DNA of 64,000 nt from Leptolyngbya boryana PCC 6306 (lineage in GTDB: Bacteria; Cyanobacteriota; Cyanobacteriia; Leptolyngbyales; Leptolyngbyaceae), in NCBI RefSeq assembly GCF_000353285.1, contig NZ_KB731325.1:448381-512380 (forward strand). The letters are read 5' to 3'. How positions within the stretch are numbered: position 1 is the stretch's first letter; every line of letters starts with the position of its first letter. Below the pieces are notes generated by a model. The model worked only from the letters and a program-made list of their open reading frames with translations. It was not told the origin of the DNA and did no database searches. The position numbers and the translations under genes are program-made. Below, piece after piece: positions 1 to 8,924 of this stretch.

Positions 1-501
1 TAGCGATTGATTTGCGATCGGGCGCACTGCGATCGTGGTGTATTTGGGTTCTCGTGTGACTGGACGTACTCGAAATTGGTAGAGTTTTCGCCCCTCAGAT
101 CCCTCTGTAATCAGCGTTAGTAACGTTCCATTTGCATTACTGCGAGGCAGGTCAGGAAACTGAATAGGGCGAATTTGCCGCAAGTGAACGACACTTGCAC
201 CTTGGTCGCTGTCACATTCTTGCCCTTGAGAATTTGTTTGACACAGCGTTCCATCGAAGCTCAACGTAATGCGGGAGGGGTCATCAATCCAAGCTTTTTT
301 GACGAGTTCTCCTGTCTGAATAAAACTGATGTTAAGTCCAACTCCTGGTGCAACATCTAAACTGATTGCTTCTCCAATAATGCCTTGTGCTTGGTCGCTT
401 GATACATTCCGAACAACGGTAGCATTTGCAATTTGAGCTAAAAAGATGCTTGAAACGCAAAGCATGAGCGCGTTGCTCAACGTCTTTTGAATGGGTTGCA
501 T
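1..501 (-). CDS. TraK/VirB9-like T4SS outer-membrane-complex protein (3' end cut by window)
   Basis: This open frame starts at an ATG read from 501 and stays open to base 1, so only the first 167 residues are seen. A signal peptide is visible (about residues 1-26, hydrophobic core around LMLCVSSIFLAQI, ending near IANA). The mature part is beta-rich, with a conserved-looking stretch (DDPSRITLSF, two cysteines, then VVHLRQI and LTLITEG...LYQFRV) that fits the periplasmic TraK/VirB9 group. It is the last visible gene of the minus-strand T4SS row, 17 bases after the VirB10-like stop. In such systems this protein would form the outer-membrane channel with VirB10. The family call rests mainly on context, signal peptide and order; exact membership was not tested. 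Confidence 0.6.
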   Translation of the reverse strand, partial: MQPIQKTLSNALMLCVSSIFLAQIANATVVRNVSSDQAQGIIGEAISLDVAPGVGLNISFIQTGELVKKAWIDDPSRITLSFDGTLCQTNSQGQECDSDQGASVVHLRQIRPIQFPDLPRSNANGTLLTLITEGSEGRKLYQFRVRPVTREPKYTTIAVRPIANQSL

Positions 502-517
502 ACTATCCTCTAACTGC

Positions 518-1915
518 CTAAAGACTGATTGACTGATTCACAAACACTTGAACTGAGGTTCCTTGACCTAGAACAAAAATCGAGGGTTGATTATTTGCTG
601 CTTGCTGAGACTGTTGAGCGCGATCGAGTTGACTTTTCAGCAACGACTGAGTAATGCCCTCAATCACACCAGCCGCCAAATTTGGATTGCTGTTAGTTGT
701 TGTTGACTGAATACCACCTGTCCCGCTCGTCACGATTTGACTTTGGGGCTGATTGATTAGCCCTGCCGCTCGTGATGCGCCCGAAAGCAAAGCTGCTCCT
801 AAGTCCGTGCCGAAATGACTAGCGCGATCGCGCGATGCCTGTAGCGGTTTTCCTCCGCTTCCAAGAATTAAAACGGCGTGTTCAGGAAGGGATTTTTCGA
901 CATTGCGACCGTTCTCGGGCACGATCGCTGAAGTTGCTTCTAGTTGAGCAAATCCCGAATTCGTGGCATTAGTCACCTTGACCACTAATGCAGCACCGCT
1001 CGGTAGCACGACCGCTCCATTGGCTGACTTAATCGGTTCCTGCAATCGCACCAAGAAATTCTGAACGGGGTTATTGATTGCTTCTGTCCAAGCGATCGGG
1101 GTTTCTAGCGTTCCTTGGGCGCGAGTCCCGATCGCAATTTGGGCAGTTGGAGTTGATTCAAACGTTGCTGTGACTGGAGGCGTAGTTGCAGGGGTGGTTG
1201 AGTCTGGTGGTGGTGTTCCAACTCCTCCAGAAACATCATCAACGCTTCTGATGCTGGCGTTTGTAGTGCTGCTCTTCACTGAAACTGAACCATAGTTTCC
1301 GATATCTGCGGCACTCAGCCATGCTTGCATTGGATCTCGCGCAGGCTTAGAGGCTGCTGGAGTCGAGACGACTCGCACGACTTGTGGTGCAGAAGAAGTT
1401 CGGGTTGAGCTTCTAGCAGGAACTTGCGGAGCAATTTCAGCAGAGCGAGTAGGCTGAACAACTGCGGGTGAAGCAGAGCGGATAATTGGTGCTTTTACAA
1501 CTTGTGGGGTAGCTCTAGCTTGAGGAGTCTTCTTTGCTTGCTGCTGAAGCTGATTTGCTTGAGACTGAAGCGCCAAACGGGTTCGCAGGTTTCCAGCGTC
1601 TTCAGTTGGAGCCGTGGGAGTTGGGGTTAGAGAAGGAGTAGGAGTGGAGTTTTGGGCAACCTGCTGCGGACGATTGCCGCCGACCATGCTGACTAATCCC
1701 CAAAGTCCCAATGTCGCTGGAATTGATACTGCCACAATTCGCGGCATTGGACGCGACCAAAACGGGCGCTCTTGATCGACGAATTGGGGCGCAATGTGAT
1801 CCTCTGCGTCGAGCAATCCAACGTCCGCACTAGAAGTCACTTCGGACGAGATGACTTTTGTTTTTACGGGATCTGGCTCCCAACCTGCTGCTTTAGCAAT
1901 TTCCTGACGATCCAT
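518..1915 (-). CDS. VirB10/TraB/TrbI-like T4SS channel protein
   Basis: 465 residues with the build typical of VirB10/TraB: a short cytoplasmic N-terminus, one membrane segment (about residues 58-78, IVAVSIPATLGLWGLVSMV), a long Pro/Thr/Ala-rich periplasmic linker (about 85-260) and a C-terminal beta-rich domain (about 265-465) with GTRAQGTLETPI, VVLPSGAALVVKVTNA and a late Ala/Gly-rich stretch where the outer-membrane pore helices would lie. VirB10 proteins span both membranes and link the ATPases to the outer-membrane pore. It sits between the TraE-like gene (23 bases upstream) and the TraK-like gene. I am fairly sure of the T4SS role and less sure of the subfamily. Confidence 0.72.
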   Translation of the reverse strand: MDRQEIAKAAGWEPDPVKTKVISSEVTSSADVGLLDAEDHIAPQFVDQERPFWSRPMPRIVAVSIPATLGLWGLVSMVGGNRPQQVAQNSTPTPSLTPTPTAPTEDAGNLRTRLALQSQANQLQQQAKKTPQARATPQVVKAPIIRSASPAVVQPTRSAEIAPQVPARSSTRTSSAPQVVRVVSTPAASKPARDPMQAWLSAADIGNYGSVSVKSSTTNASIRSVDDVSGGVGTPPPDSTTPATTPPVTATFESTPTAQIAIGTRAQGTLETPIAWTEAINNPVQNFLVRLQEPIKSANGAVVLPSGAALVVKVTNATNSGFAQLEATSAIVPENGRNVEKSLPEHAVLILGSGGKPLQASRDRASHFGTDLGAALLSGASRAAGLINQPQSQIVTSGTGGIQSTTTNSNPNLAAGVIEGITQSLLKSQLDRAQQSQQAANNQPSIFVLGQGTSVQVFVNQSISL

Positions 1916-1937
1916 GTTTCAAGTCCTCTTCAGCCGA

Positions 1938-2654
1938 TTAGCTCGGCAAATCCTGTATTTCATCAATCTCTAAGCCAGCCAGCCGCAAGTCGAAGATCAA
2001 CTTTTGAACATCATTGGCTTGCTCAGGCAGTGGGTTGATGACGACTGGAATTGCTCTAATGAAAATTCGCTTGTTGAAGGTGAATAGCAATCTCCCTGGA
2101 GCAGTTGGGTTATCAAACAGTAGAACATTACTGACTAAATCTATGACCCATCGCCCAGTTCCTGCTGATTGCGGTTTTGATAAGTTGATGATTTCAGCTG
2201 TCGTAGTTGCTTGTCCATTCAGCACTGAGAATGGAATGAGTTGTGAGAGCATCTGCAAGAATTTCAAACGAAAATTCTCTTGTTCAGATAGTAAAAACGA
2301 TGTTTTCCAAGTCACAGAAGGAACTTTTCGTCCATTGCCAATTTCTTTGCCAGCATCTAGCGCACCTTGGTCTGGTTTTAATCGCCAACTTAAGGTTGCG
2401 ATCGCCCAATTTTTAACCACTGTTTCGATCGCATCCGCACTCCGAAAATCATGCGGCATTGCTGTTTGCTGAATCATTCGTCCCCCTTCAAGCTGAACCG
2501 CCGCTGGAATGGGACGATTGGCAAGACGACTCACTTGAAATCCGCCGTAAAACACAAGCAACGTCAATAGTAGGTGTAGCCCCAAAGTCACTAAGACAAA
2601 CAAGGGCATGATTGCTGAGGAATGGAATCTAGCTTTGTGGAAAGGTAACTGCAT
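1938..2654 (-). CDS. TraE/VirB8-like inner-membrane T4SS protein
   Basis: 238 residues. One N-terminal membrane segment (about residues 16-40, PLFVLVTLGLHLLLTLLVFYG) is followed by a soluble periplasmic domain, the layout of TraE/VirB8 bridging proteins. The domain includes a stretch around FRLKFLQMLSQLIPFSVLNG and a later region resembling the FTFNKRIFIRAIPVVI strand pattern. The ATG at 2654 lies just 3 bases past the stop of the VirB6-like gene, so the two are very likely co-translated. The assignment rests on topology and on position next to the VirB10-like and TraK-like genes, as in F-type E-K-B modules; sequence similarity alone would not carry it. Confidence 0.5.
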   Translation of the reverse strand: MQLPFHKARFHSSAIMPLFVLVTLGLHLLLTLLVFYGGFQVSRLANRPIPAAVQLEGGRMIQQTAMPHDFRSADAIETVVKNWAIATLSWRLKPDQGALDAGKEIGNGRKVPSVTWKTSFLLSEQENFRLKFLQMLSQLIPFSVLNGQATTTAEIINLSKPQSAGTGRWVIDLVSNVLLFDNPTAPGRLLFTFNKRIFIRAIPVVINPLPEQANDVQKLIFDLRLAGLEIDEIQDLPS

Positions 2655-2657
2655 AGC

Positions 2658-3899
2658 TTATAAAAATCGACCAATTAAACTCACAAACGATGATGCGATA
2701 GAGGTCCCAATCTGAATGCCAGCCTGTGCGAGTTGTGCTCCTGTGCTAGACATTCCTCGAATCGCAGCTAAGGCTCCACCTGTTGCCAATGAAAACGCAA
2801 TCACAGGCGCGAAAAAGCCAAGAAGAAAAGCAAAACTCAAATCACTGAAACTGGTTAATTGCGCTCCTGCGATCACGGCCGCCATCACCCCTAGTAGTAG
2901 GGCGTAATAGATTTTCATCAATCCAATTGAGAAAAATGTGATCAGCCACACCCAGATCGGTTTGAGGCGCTCGATCGGCAAAACTGAGGTCGCTAACATA
3001 ATTGGACTAATCAGCGCATTCAACCATTCGCCTGCTTCCATCAGGTTGCTGAATATCCACTGCATCGCGTAGAGAATATATTTGAGGTTATCGTTAACAA
3101 CCGTACCTACTCCAAAATCCACCAAGTTATTGATGAAGGAGGTAAAGTCTGCATTGATGCCATTTTGGTTAACCTCCCTGCCAAGGCTATCAAATGCTCG
3201 TTGAAAGGCTCCTCCTGCTGATGAAAATAGCCTTGCAAGTCCAGCACACCCGCCACCACAGTAAGCAGACTCATACTTCTGCTGAATGGCGGGTAATTGT
3301 TGTTGAACGGATCGATAACAGTCGAGCTTGGCATAGACCTGTTTTTGATCTTGCGACAATTGACTTCGATCGGCTGGTGGATCAAGGGAAGGAATGGCAA
3401 CATCCGGGGCGCGGAGGTTATCGCACTGGGCGAGAAGTGTTTTGACTTCATCTTTGGCTTGATCGGTTGCTAAACGATCGTTGAGAACAGTCTGCGCCTG
3501 CACTCCAGCAATTTGAACTTGCATAATGCTACTTTGCCAGGAATGAAGCAGGTTATGAATGCCCAAGCTGAACTCTGCTAGGCGCTGTCCATGATTTCCG
3601 AGAAAAATCAGGACTGCAACTAGCCACAGCACTTTAGGTAATGCTCCTAAAGCTGTTCCACTTCCAGACATTTCGTGTGCCCATCGCGTGAGCCAAAACA
3701 CTGAAGCAATCACGGCAATGACCGTTGCAATGTAGCTAATTTGGTAATATGAACTCGTTGGATTCGTCTGTGAGAATGTGCTCTGCCAAACAGTCTGCCA
3801 GTACTGAGCGGTGTTTTGAAGCTGATTGAGGCTGCCCTGAAGCTTGTCAACACCGCCTTGAGCCGCTAGAAATGTTGTCGAAGTTGTCCAGATCGCCAT
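2658..3899 (-). CDS. VirB6/TrbL-like polytopic T4SS membrane protein
   Basis: 413 residues. Hydrophobic segments lie near residues 55-75 (ISYIATVIAVIASVFWL), 85-105, and then a cluster of about four in the C-terminal half (around 265-395, including LIFLGNHGQ upstream and FLLGFFAPVIAFSLATGGALAAIRG near the end). A large cysteine-containing periplasmic loop (about 150-240, with CAGL after CGGG) separates the two halves. That fits VirB6/TrbL proteins, which form the inner-membrane translocation pore. The gene is packed between the VirB5-like stop (1 base away) and the TraE-like start. The Gly/Ala-rich tail is common in this family. Confidence 0.6.
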   Translation of the reverse strand: MAIWTTSTTFLAAQGGVDKLQGSLNQLQNTAQYWQTVWQSTFSQTNPTSSYYQISYIATVIAVIASVFWLTRWAHEMSGSGTALGALPKVLWLVAVLIFLGNHGQRLAEFSLGIHNLLHSWQSSIMQVQIAGVQAQTVLNDRLATDQAKDEVKTLLAQCDNLRAPDVAIPSLDPPADRSQLSQDQKQVYAKLDCYRSVQQQLPAIQQKYESAYCGGGCAGLARLFSSAGGAFQRAFDSLGREVNQNGINADFTSFINNLVDFGVGTVVNDNLKYILYAMQWIFSNLMEAGEWLNALISPIMLATSVLPIERLKPIWVWLITFFSIGLMKIYYALLLGVMAAVIAGAQLTSFSDLSFAFLLGFFAPVIAFSLATGGALAAIRGMSSTGAQLAQAGIQIGTSIASSFVSLIGRFL

Positions 3900-3900
3900 G

Positions 3901-4770
3901 TTACGGGGTCGTTGCGTAAAGTCCGGGAATGTAAACCATTGATCCAGCCTGACCTAGTACTGCCGCCTGTCGCGCTTGCTCACTTTGCTGAGTTTGATTC
4001 AGTTGCCCAACGCCTGAATCAATGCTTCCAAGCTGTAAGTTTGTCGCGGCTTGACCGATTTCAAGCTGAGTGAGCTGAGTCGAAAGATGTCCTTCGAGTT
4101 GAGCGGAGATCGCTTGCTGCTGCGAGACGCTTTTGAGAACATCCTGGGTCACAGTTTTACTTTGTGCTTCAGTAGCCATTTGCCCACTGCGCTGGATGTA
4201 TTGTGCGATCGCGCTCTGCTGTGCCATCAGTTTTTCCTGTCCTGCTTTACTCAATACCGATGCAGTAATTGCTTGAGCAATTCCTCGATTTACCGATTGA
4301 GTAATGCTGCCAAGATCGCGAATCGAACCTGATGAGGTTGGATTGCTCCCGGATGCTGTAGTTGTACTACCCGGCATATCTCCAACGCGCTCAGACCAAA
4401 CAGCATCTTGAGTCGCTTCAGGATCAGGGAGTCCTAATTCTCCTAGAACACCATCTAGGCTTCCAAGAAGTCCTCTTAGGTTGCCAGAAGCAATCAAGCT
4501 GTATAAGCTCTGCAACTGCTGAAGATACTGATTGATTTCTGAGAGCGTCCCATTAATTTGATTAACGGTTCCTTGCACTGGAACGCCTGCTGCTCCCAAA
4601 TCTCCACCAACTTGATTTACAGTGTTCTGAACGCCCCCTAGATCAAGTGCGATCGCTGAACCCGTAGCGATCGTAATTCCTAAACTTCCTCCTACACCAA
4701 TCATTAAGACTCGGCGAAATCGCTTCCACGACCGAATCGGATGCTGCTGAGATAGTTTGAGTTGAATCAT
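3901..4770 (-). CDS. Exported Gln-rich T4SS-associated protein, VirB5/TrbJ-like by position
   Basis: 289 residues. After a basic N-terminus (SWKRFRRV) comes a hydrophobic signal or anchor (about 23-45, LMIGVGGSLGITIATGSAIA). The rest is soluble, rich in Gln, Ser and Ala and mostly helical, with heptad-like runs (NQINGTLSEINQYLQQLQSLY; then QSAIAQYIQRSG and QQQAISAQLEGHLSTQLTQLEIG). This resembles the minor-pilus VirB5/TrbJ group, which is exported, helical and encoded beside VirB6. It lies 15 bases after the VirB4 stop and 1 base before the VirB6-like gene. I see no diagnostic motif, so the name is positional. Confidence 0.45.
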   Translation of the reverse strand: MIQLKLSQQHPIRSWKRFRRVLMIGVGGSLGITIATGSAIALDLGGVQNTVNQVGGDLGAAGVPVQGTVNQINGTLSEINQYLQQLQSLYSLIASGNLRGLLGSLDGVLGELGLPDPEATQDAVWSERVGDMPGSTTTASGSNPTSSGSIRDLGSITQSVNRGIAQAITASVLSKAGQEKLMAQQSAIAQYIQRSGQMATEAQSKTVTQDVLKSVSQQQAISAQLEGHLSTQLTQLEIGQAATNLQLGSIDSGVGQLNQTQQSEQARQAAVLGQAGSMVYIPGLYATTP

Positions 4771-4785
4771 GAGAATGCTCCTTTA

Positions 4786-7700
4786 TCAATCTGTTCCAGT
4801 CAAAAGTAACTGTGGCTGAATTTCGTTCATGGGCAAGCCTTTACGTCTTGCTGCTGTGTAAAGTTGAGAGAAGGCTGCAACGCCATCACATAGGTCGTTG
4901 TAGGACTCCATGACCCGCGATCGCGCTTCCTGTTCTTCCATGTTGTTGGCGGTGAGCGCAAGTAATACTGCACTGGGGTAGAAGCCAACCTCGGTATATA
5001 TGCCGTCCTTGCAAATAATCCAGTGCGATCGCAGTTCTCGCGATGATGGTTCAAAGCTAGAAGTCGCGCACTGAGCAATTACTTCACGGTCATAGCCCAA
5101 CAAGTCCACGAATGAATCAACAGCACTCGGTTTGATGTAGCCAATGAGCGTTGTCGTAATCGTTTCAACAATTTGCTTACCTGCTGCGGATTGGTAAATT
5201 GTTGAGACGGTTTGGGCTGAGATGATGGTGCGAACGCCCCACTTCAAACCATTGGCGCAGAGTTGCCCGACAATTCGAGCGATCGCAGGAAACTCAAATA
5301 GAATGGGACTCTCATCAATGATGAATGCCGAAGCTGGGCTTTCGAGGGCGCGTCTGAGTAAAGCAGAGTAGCCAGATAATGCTAACACTGCTGCATCTTG
5401 CCGACTGCGTAAGCCTCGCAGCGCGAAGATGAGTAGCGAGACATCAGATTGAAAAGAACTTGGACGGGCGATCGCTCGACCTAATCCACTCTTCAGACAG
5501 CCACGTAGCTGTTCTAGGATTTGCCCCGCTGCCTCTCGAATCACAGTAGAAACAGTAAGTTCATTCTGCTGTAAGTGAGCTTTGAGCCAATCGTTGGCAA
5601 AGTCCAGATAATCCCAGAGGGTAGGAGTTTCTTCCCAAGCTGCGGTTCCGAAGCCTGCTGCGATCGCGTTATCGTATCGCGTTTTAATTTCAGGAATGGT
5701 ATGGAAATCTTGCAGCGATTGAGCCACTAAGGTTCTCACGGATTTTTCCATAAAAGAATCATCGGTGTCGCCCATGACGATGACAACAATCGCATCGATT
5801 TGAAAATCTACGATCGCATCTTGGCGCTCCTTGGCGTTCGGAACATTCCGCAAGTCCGGCATCTCGATCAGATTGTTCGCGCAAGTGCCAGTGTCGTTGT
5901 AGGCAACCTTAGCTCCTAAACGCTGCAAAATTGCAGTCAAGTCAGAAAATGAACTGGTTCCATCAGTCGGGCGCGGAAAATCAAATCCTACGACTGGAAT
6001 TCCACGCAGGTAAAAGCCCATCATCAATTCTGCCAGCAACACGCTTTTGCCACCGCGCGTCGTCGCGTAAAATGCCAGGTGCATCAGTATTGTGAATGGA
6101 TCAATGTGAACCGGAGTTCCACCTTCGAGTGTGAGAAATTCCAACCCTCGCGGATCACCTGTCTGTGGTGCAACTAAGGGTAAAAGTCCAGAGGCTTCAT
6201 CACTGAGATAGTAGTCTTGGCGATCGTAAGGTTTGGTCAACAAACCATCCCACACATACGGCAGCGATTGGAGCCAGAGATTTTCTGTAATTTCATAGGC
6301 TCGCTCGGAGTCCGAAGTCGCAAAACAGTCTGTGAGATAGCTGAAATCCTGCTCTAGGGCGGCTGGATTGTTCCGATAAAGCCAGATGCCTGAAGCGACA
6401 GTCACGACCATAGAGCCGCGTTCTAGGGCTTGTCGTGCTGAGATCGCTTCATTCACTTTCATATCAGAAGCAACATCAACTGTTCTGCCTCCCAACGCCC
6501 GCATCGAGAGTTCTTTTGAGTTGCGCGTTAGTCGCTCTAGATTAAATTTTTGCAGCCCACGATTTGAGGTCGAGAGTTCAGTGACAACTTTGAGATCTCG
6601 CAGTCGATTTCGAGCGATCGGTTCCCACAGGTATCGCACCTGTCCCCGCGCCGACGGAAAAGCAGAAGGCTTGCCGAGTTGCATAAATCCTGCATACTTG
6701 CGCTTACGGGGAATGTAGATCCAGTCTCGTGCAGCGATCGGAACTGAACTTTCTCCCCTTTCTCCACGTAGCAGAATGCTAGTCGCATGAACCTCGCTCG
6801 TTACCTCACATCTCAAGCCTTTTTCATCCAGGATCAGCAATTGTGGAATAGGCGGAGCCGCCTGAGTGTGTAGCTCGGCGTAATCTGCTGTCCACAGTTC
6901 CTCAGCCGTCAGAGGTTCTACGTTTAGTCCCATCAGCGTCGTTAGGATCGATTCCAAACGCAAGAATCCTTCTGTAAATGCTAGATGCACCGTTTTTTGT
7001 AGTCGAGCCGCGTCTGCTTGCTCTTTTTCACCTGCAAACCATTCCGTGAAGTTAGCAAGCGATCGCAACAATTTAGTTGTTAAATCGCGATCGTTCTGAG
7101 ATTGCTGAGTAGTAGTCACTGTGTAAGTTCCCAGAATGCGAATACGTTTGACTTGGCGTAGACCGCGCTGATATAGCTCCCGCGATCGCACTTTTTGACT
7201 AAAAACCAATAGTTCAGCTAAATGATTGCTCTGAGTGTGGAGCAAGGAATCGAGTTCGGTTTGGCGATCGCGATCGTCAGCAAACGAACAATATTCAAAT
7301 GTCAACCGTTCACCGGGCGGCAGTTCTTTCAGCGCCGTTTCTAGACGCTGTAGAATTGCTTCTGCTTGTGCTTCGGACAGCGTTGCATGAATGCCCGTCG
7401 TCTGAAAAGCAAACACAAATCGAAACTCTTGCCCGCTGCCTTGCTTACCTTTACGCCGCTCTAATAACTCGAATCCTACCTGAAGATTTTGTAGATTGAT
7501 CTGCCCATAGCAAACCAAATGGAGTGCATCTTCGAGTGGATGAAACAACTGTGTTTTGCCAGAATGCTTCACTCGACGTTTGCCCAGTTTCGGACGATGT
7601 GGTAGAGGAGAATGTTGTCGCCATTGGCAGCGCACCTTTGCAATTCCCCATCGGCGTGGCGCATGAAATTTCTCTAAGAATTTCCATTCTTTCTGTCCAG

Positions 7701-7896
7701 TCAATGACCAAAACACAATGCAAGGCAAGAACGCGAGAAGTAGAAATTGCGCCAGAGTCAAAGTGAATAACTGCCACAGCAAGGTTGCAACCAGGATAAA
7801 GCCAACCCAGAAGGGCAATTGATTTGCAGGTAGGTATCCAATGCTCGGCTGTTTCCCTACCAATCGATTGACAGCGCGAGGTTTGGGGGATTGCAT
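4786..7896 (-). CDS. VirB4/TraC-type T4SS ATPase
   Basis: 1,036 residues, longer than a typical 800-residue VirB4 because of an N-terminal membrane part (about 25-70, with WVGFILVATLLWQLFTLTLAQFLLL) and a basic linker. The middle portion matches the TraC/VirB4 N-domain. The motor domain carries Walker A near residue 610 (TTRGGKSV), a Walker B-like FIIDESP near residue 860 and a downstream ISAQ motif. These proteins power pilus assembly and substrate transfer at the inner membrane. The ATG at 7896 is 2 bases past the upstream stop, which points to coupled translation. This is the most secure gene of the T4SS operon and anchors the naming of its neighbours. Confidence 0.88.
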   Translation of the reverse strand: MQSPKPRAVNRLVGKQPSIGYLPANQLPFWVGFILVATLLWQLFTLTLAQFLLLAFLPCIVFWSLTGQKEWKFLEKFHAPRRWGIAKVRCQWRQHSPLPHRPKLGKRRVKHSGKTQLFHPLEDALHLVCYGQINLQNLQVGFELLERRKGKQGSGQEFRFVFAFQTTGIHATLSEAQAEAILQRLETALKELPPGERLTFEYCSFADDRDRQTELDSLLHTQSNHLAELLVFSQKVRSRELYQRGLRQVKRIRILGTYTVTTTQQSQNDRDLTTKLLRSLANFTEWFAGEKEQADAARLQKTVHLAFTEGFLRLESILTTLMGLNVEPLTAEELWTADYAELHTQAAPPIPQLLILDEKGLRCEVTSEVHATSILLRGERGESSVPIAARDWIYIPRKRKYAGFMQLGKPSAFPSARGQVRYLWEPIARNRLRDLKVVTELSTSNRGLQKFNLERLTRNSKELSMRALGGRTVDVASDMKVNEAISARQALERGSMVVTVASGIWLYRNNPAALEQDFSYLTDCFATSDSERAYEITENLWLQSLPYVWDGLLTKPYDRQDYYLSDEASGLLPLVAPQTGDPRGLEFLTLEGGTPVHIDPFTILMHLAFYATTRGGKSVLLAELMMGFYLRGIPVVGFDFPRPTDGTSSFSDLTAILQRLGAKVAYNDTGTCANNLIEMPDLRNVPNAKERQDAIVDFQIDAIVVIVMGDTDDSFMEKSVRTLVAQSLQDFHTIPEIKTRYDNAIAAGFGTAAWEETPTLWDYLDFANDWLKAHLQQNELTVSTVIREAAGQILEQLRGCLKSGLGRAIARPSSFQSDVSLLIFALRGLRSRQDAAVLALSGYSALLRRALESPASAFIIDESPILFEFPAIARIVGQLCANGLKWGVRTIISAQTVSTIYQSAAGKQIVETITTTLIGYIKPSAVDSFVDLLGYDREVIAQCATSSFEPSSRELRSHWIICKDGIYTEVGFYPSAVLLALTANNMEEQEARSRVMESYNDLCDGVAAFSQLYTAARRKGLPMNEIQPQLLLTGTD

Positions 7897-7898
7897 TT

Positions 7899-8540
7899 TT
7901 AACCACCTGTTGTTGGCGCTGCTGTTGTTCCAGTACCCATAAACAATCGAATGATGATGCCTGCTGCTACGACGACGACCAGTGCTAAAGCAACCGGAGT
8001 AAACGCAGTCCGAAACTCGGCTCCTTGACCAACTTGGTAAACTGCAACCCCGATCGCAATCACAAAGACAACCACGAGTGCTGCTTGAATCAATCCAAAC
8101 AGTGTACAGACATCACCTCCGCCTCCACCTGCTGCCCCTAAAGCAGTGCTGAAAAACTGTGCGAGTGGTCCAAACAATCCACCTCCACACTGAGCAGCAG
8201 TTGGGGCTGCTTGAGCCAGAACCAACGGAGCCGCAACTACAACAACTCCACTGACACAAATGCCTGCTAACGCATATTGCATCGGTTTAGCAACGTGCTG
8301 CATTCGGCTTGTAAGTTGTGGAATCAATGAGAATAGAAAGGTCAAACCAAACAGAATGAGAAATGCTGTGAGTGTTGAATCTTTTAGAATTCGATCTTCC
8401 AGAAACAACGTCAGTCCTAAACCAGCTGGTAAAAAGAAATCCCAATGTTCACGAATAAACGATCGTTTATCAAACCGAAAAAATTGCACAAATTGATATT
8501 TCAAGCCCAACCGGGACTTTGACTGCACAATACGAGCCAT
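7899..8540 (-). CDS. VirB2/TrbC-like pilin-type membrane protein with extended N-terminus
   Basis: I start this at the ATG read from 8540 (MARIVQSKS), which has a GGAG eight bases upstream; a longer frame reaching 8624 begins with a hydrophobic run that lacks such a site. The 213 residues form two parts. The N-terminal half has two membrane segments (LPAGLGLTLFL and TAFLILFGLTFLFSLI). The C-terminal half begins with a signal-like helix (ALAGICVSGVVVVAAPLVLA), then a Gly-rich, two-cysteine stretch and two more hydrophobic helices (LIQAALVVVFVIAIGVAVYQVG; LALVVVVAAGIIIRLF), the hairpin pattern of VirB2/TrbC pilins. It is probably a fusion or extension of the pilin subunit and is the first gene of the T4SS row. 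Confidence 0.55.
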   Translation of the reverse strand: MARIVQSKSRLGLKYQFVQFFRFDKRSFIREHWDFFLPAGLGLTLFLEDRILKDSTLTAFLILFGLTFLFSLIPQLTSRMQHVAKPMQYALAGICVSGVVVVAAPLVLAQAAPTAAQCGGGLFGPLAQFFSTALGAAGGGGGDVCTLFGLIQAALVVVFVIAIGVAVYQVGQGAEFRTAFTPVALALVVVVAAGIIIRLFMGTGTTAAPTTGG

Positions 8541-8924
8541 TGTTAAAACTCCAAAGTATGAGGCTTTCCCCACAGTGCAAATGATCAAATACTGATGAAT
8601 CAGGACAATCAAACCACTCAGCATCTCACTATCAATGCTGTGCTTGAATCAACCGAGATTCAGAAACTTAATCTGCTGGCAAGGCAATCACGGCTCTTGC
8701 GACTTAGCTAATCGATCGCTCAAGGCAGTCACGGCTCTTGCAATCGCGATCGACATCTATCTGTATGAATAACAATACTCTAAGTTCCTCAAGACTAAAA
8801 TCGAAACTGCTGAAACGTTAAAAAGCTTGATTGATTTGAGCTAAGAGAGAAATCACTCGAATTCAATTTCTGAAAAGCGTTACTCAATAGTACAATTGAA
8901 CGAATTCTGCTCGAAATCCGGCAA
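8541..8924. promoter_or_regulatory. Divergent intergenic region ahead of the T4SS operon
   Basis: This 384-base gap separates the leftward T4SS operon from the rightward Rpn-like gene, so it must hold both promoters. The only clear structure is a pair of direct repeats at 8680-8700 and 8721-8741, listed separately. The stretch 8760-8920 is AT-rich with no ORF I would defend. Confidence 0.5.
8680..8741. repeat. Two 21-bp direct repeats 41 bp apart
   Basis: The core GGCARTCACGGCTCTTGC occurs at 8683-8700 and 8724-8741, preceded by CAA in both cases, with one mismatch (A or G). The start-to-start spacing is 41 bp, close to four helical turns, as expected for paired protein-binding sites. They lie about 140-200 bp upstream of the first T4SS gene. 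They could be an operator for the conjugation operon or part of an oriT; the sequence cannot decide. Confidence 0.6.

Noticed and set aside
7451-7906. 151-codon frame overlapping the VirB4 gene
   Set aside because: Shadow frame inside a gene with clear ATPase motifs; product has no protein-like pattern.
8680-8741. Possible CRISPR array from the repeated 21-mers
   Set aside because: Only two units with a 20-base spacer and no cas genes in the window.
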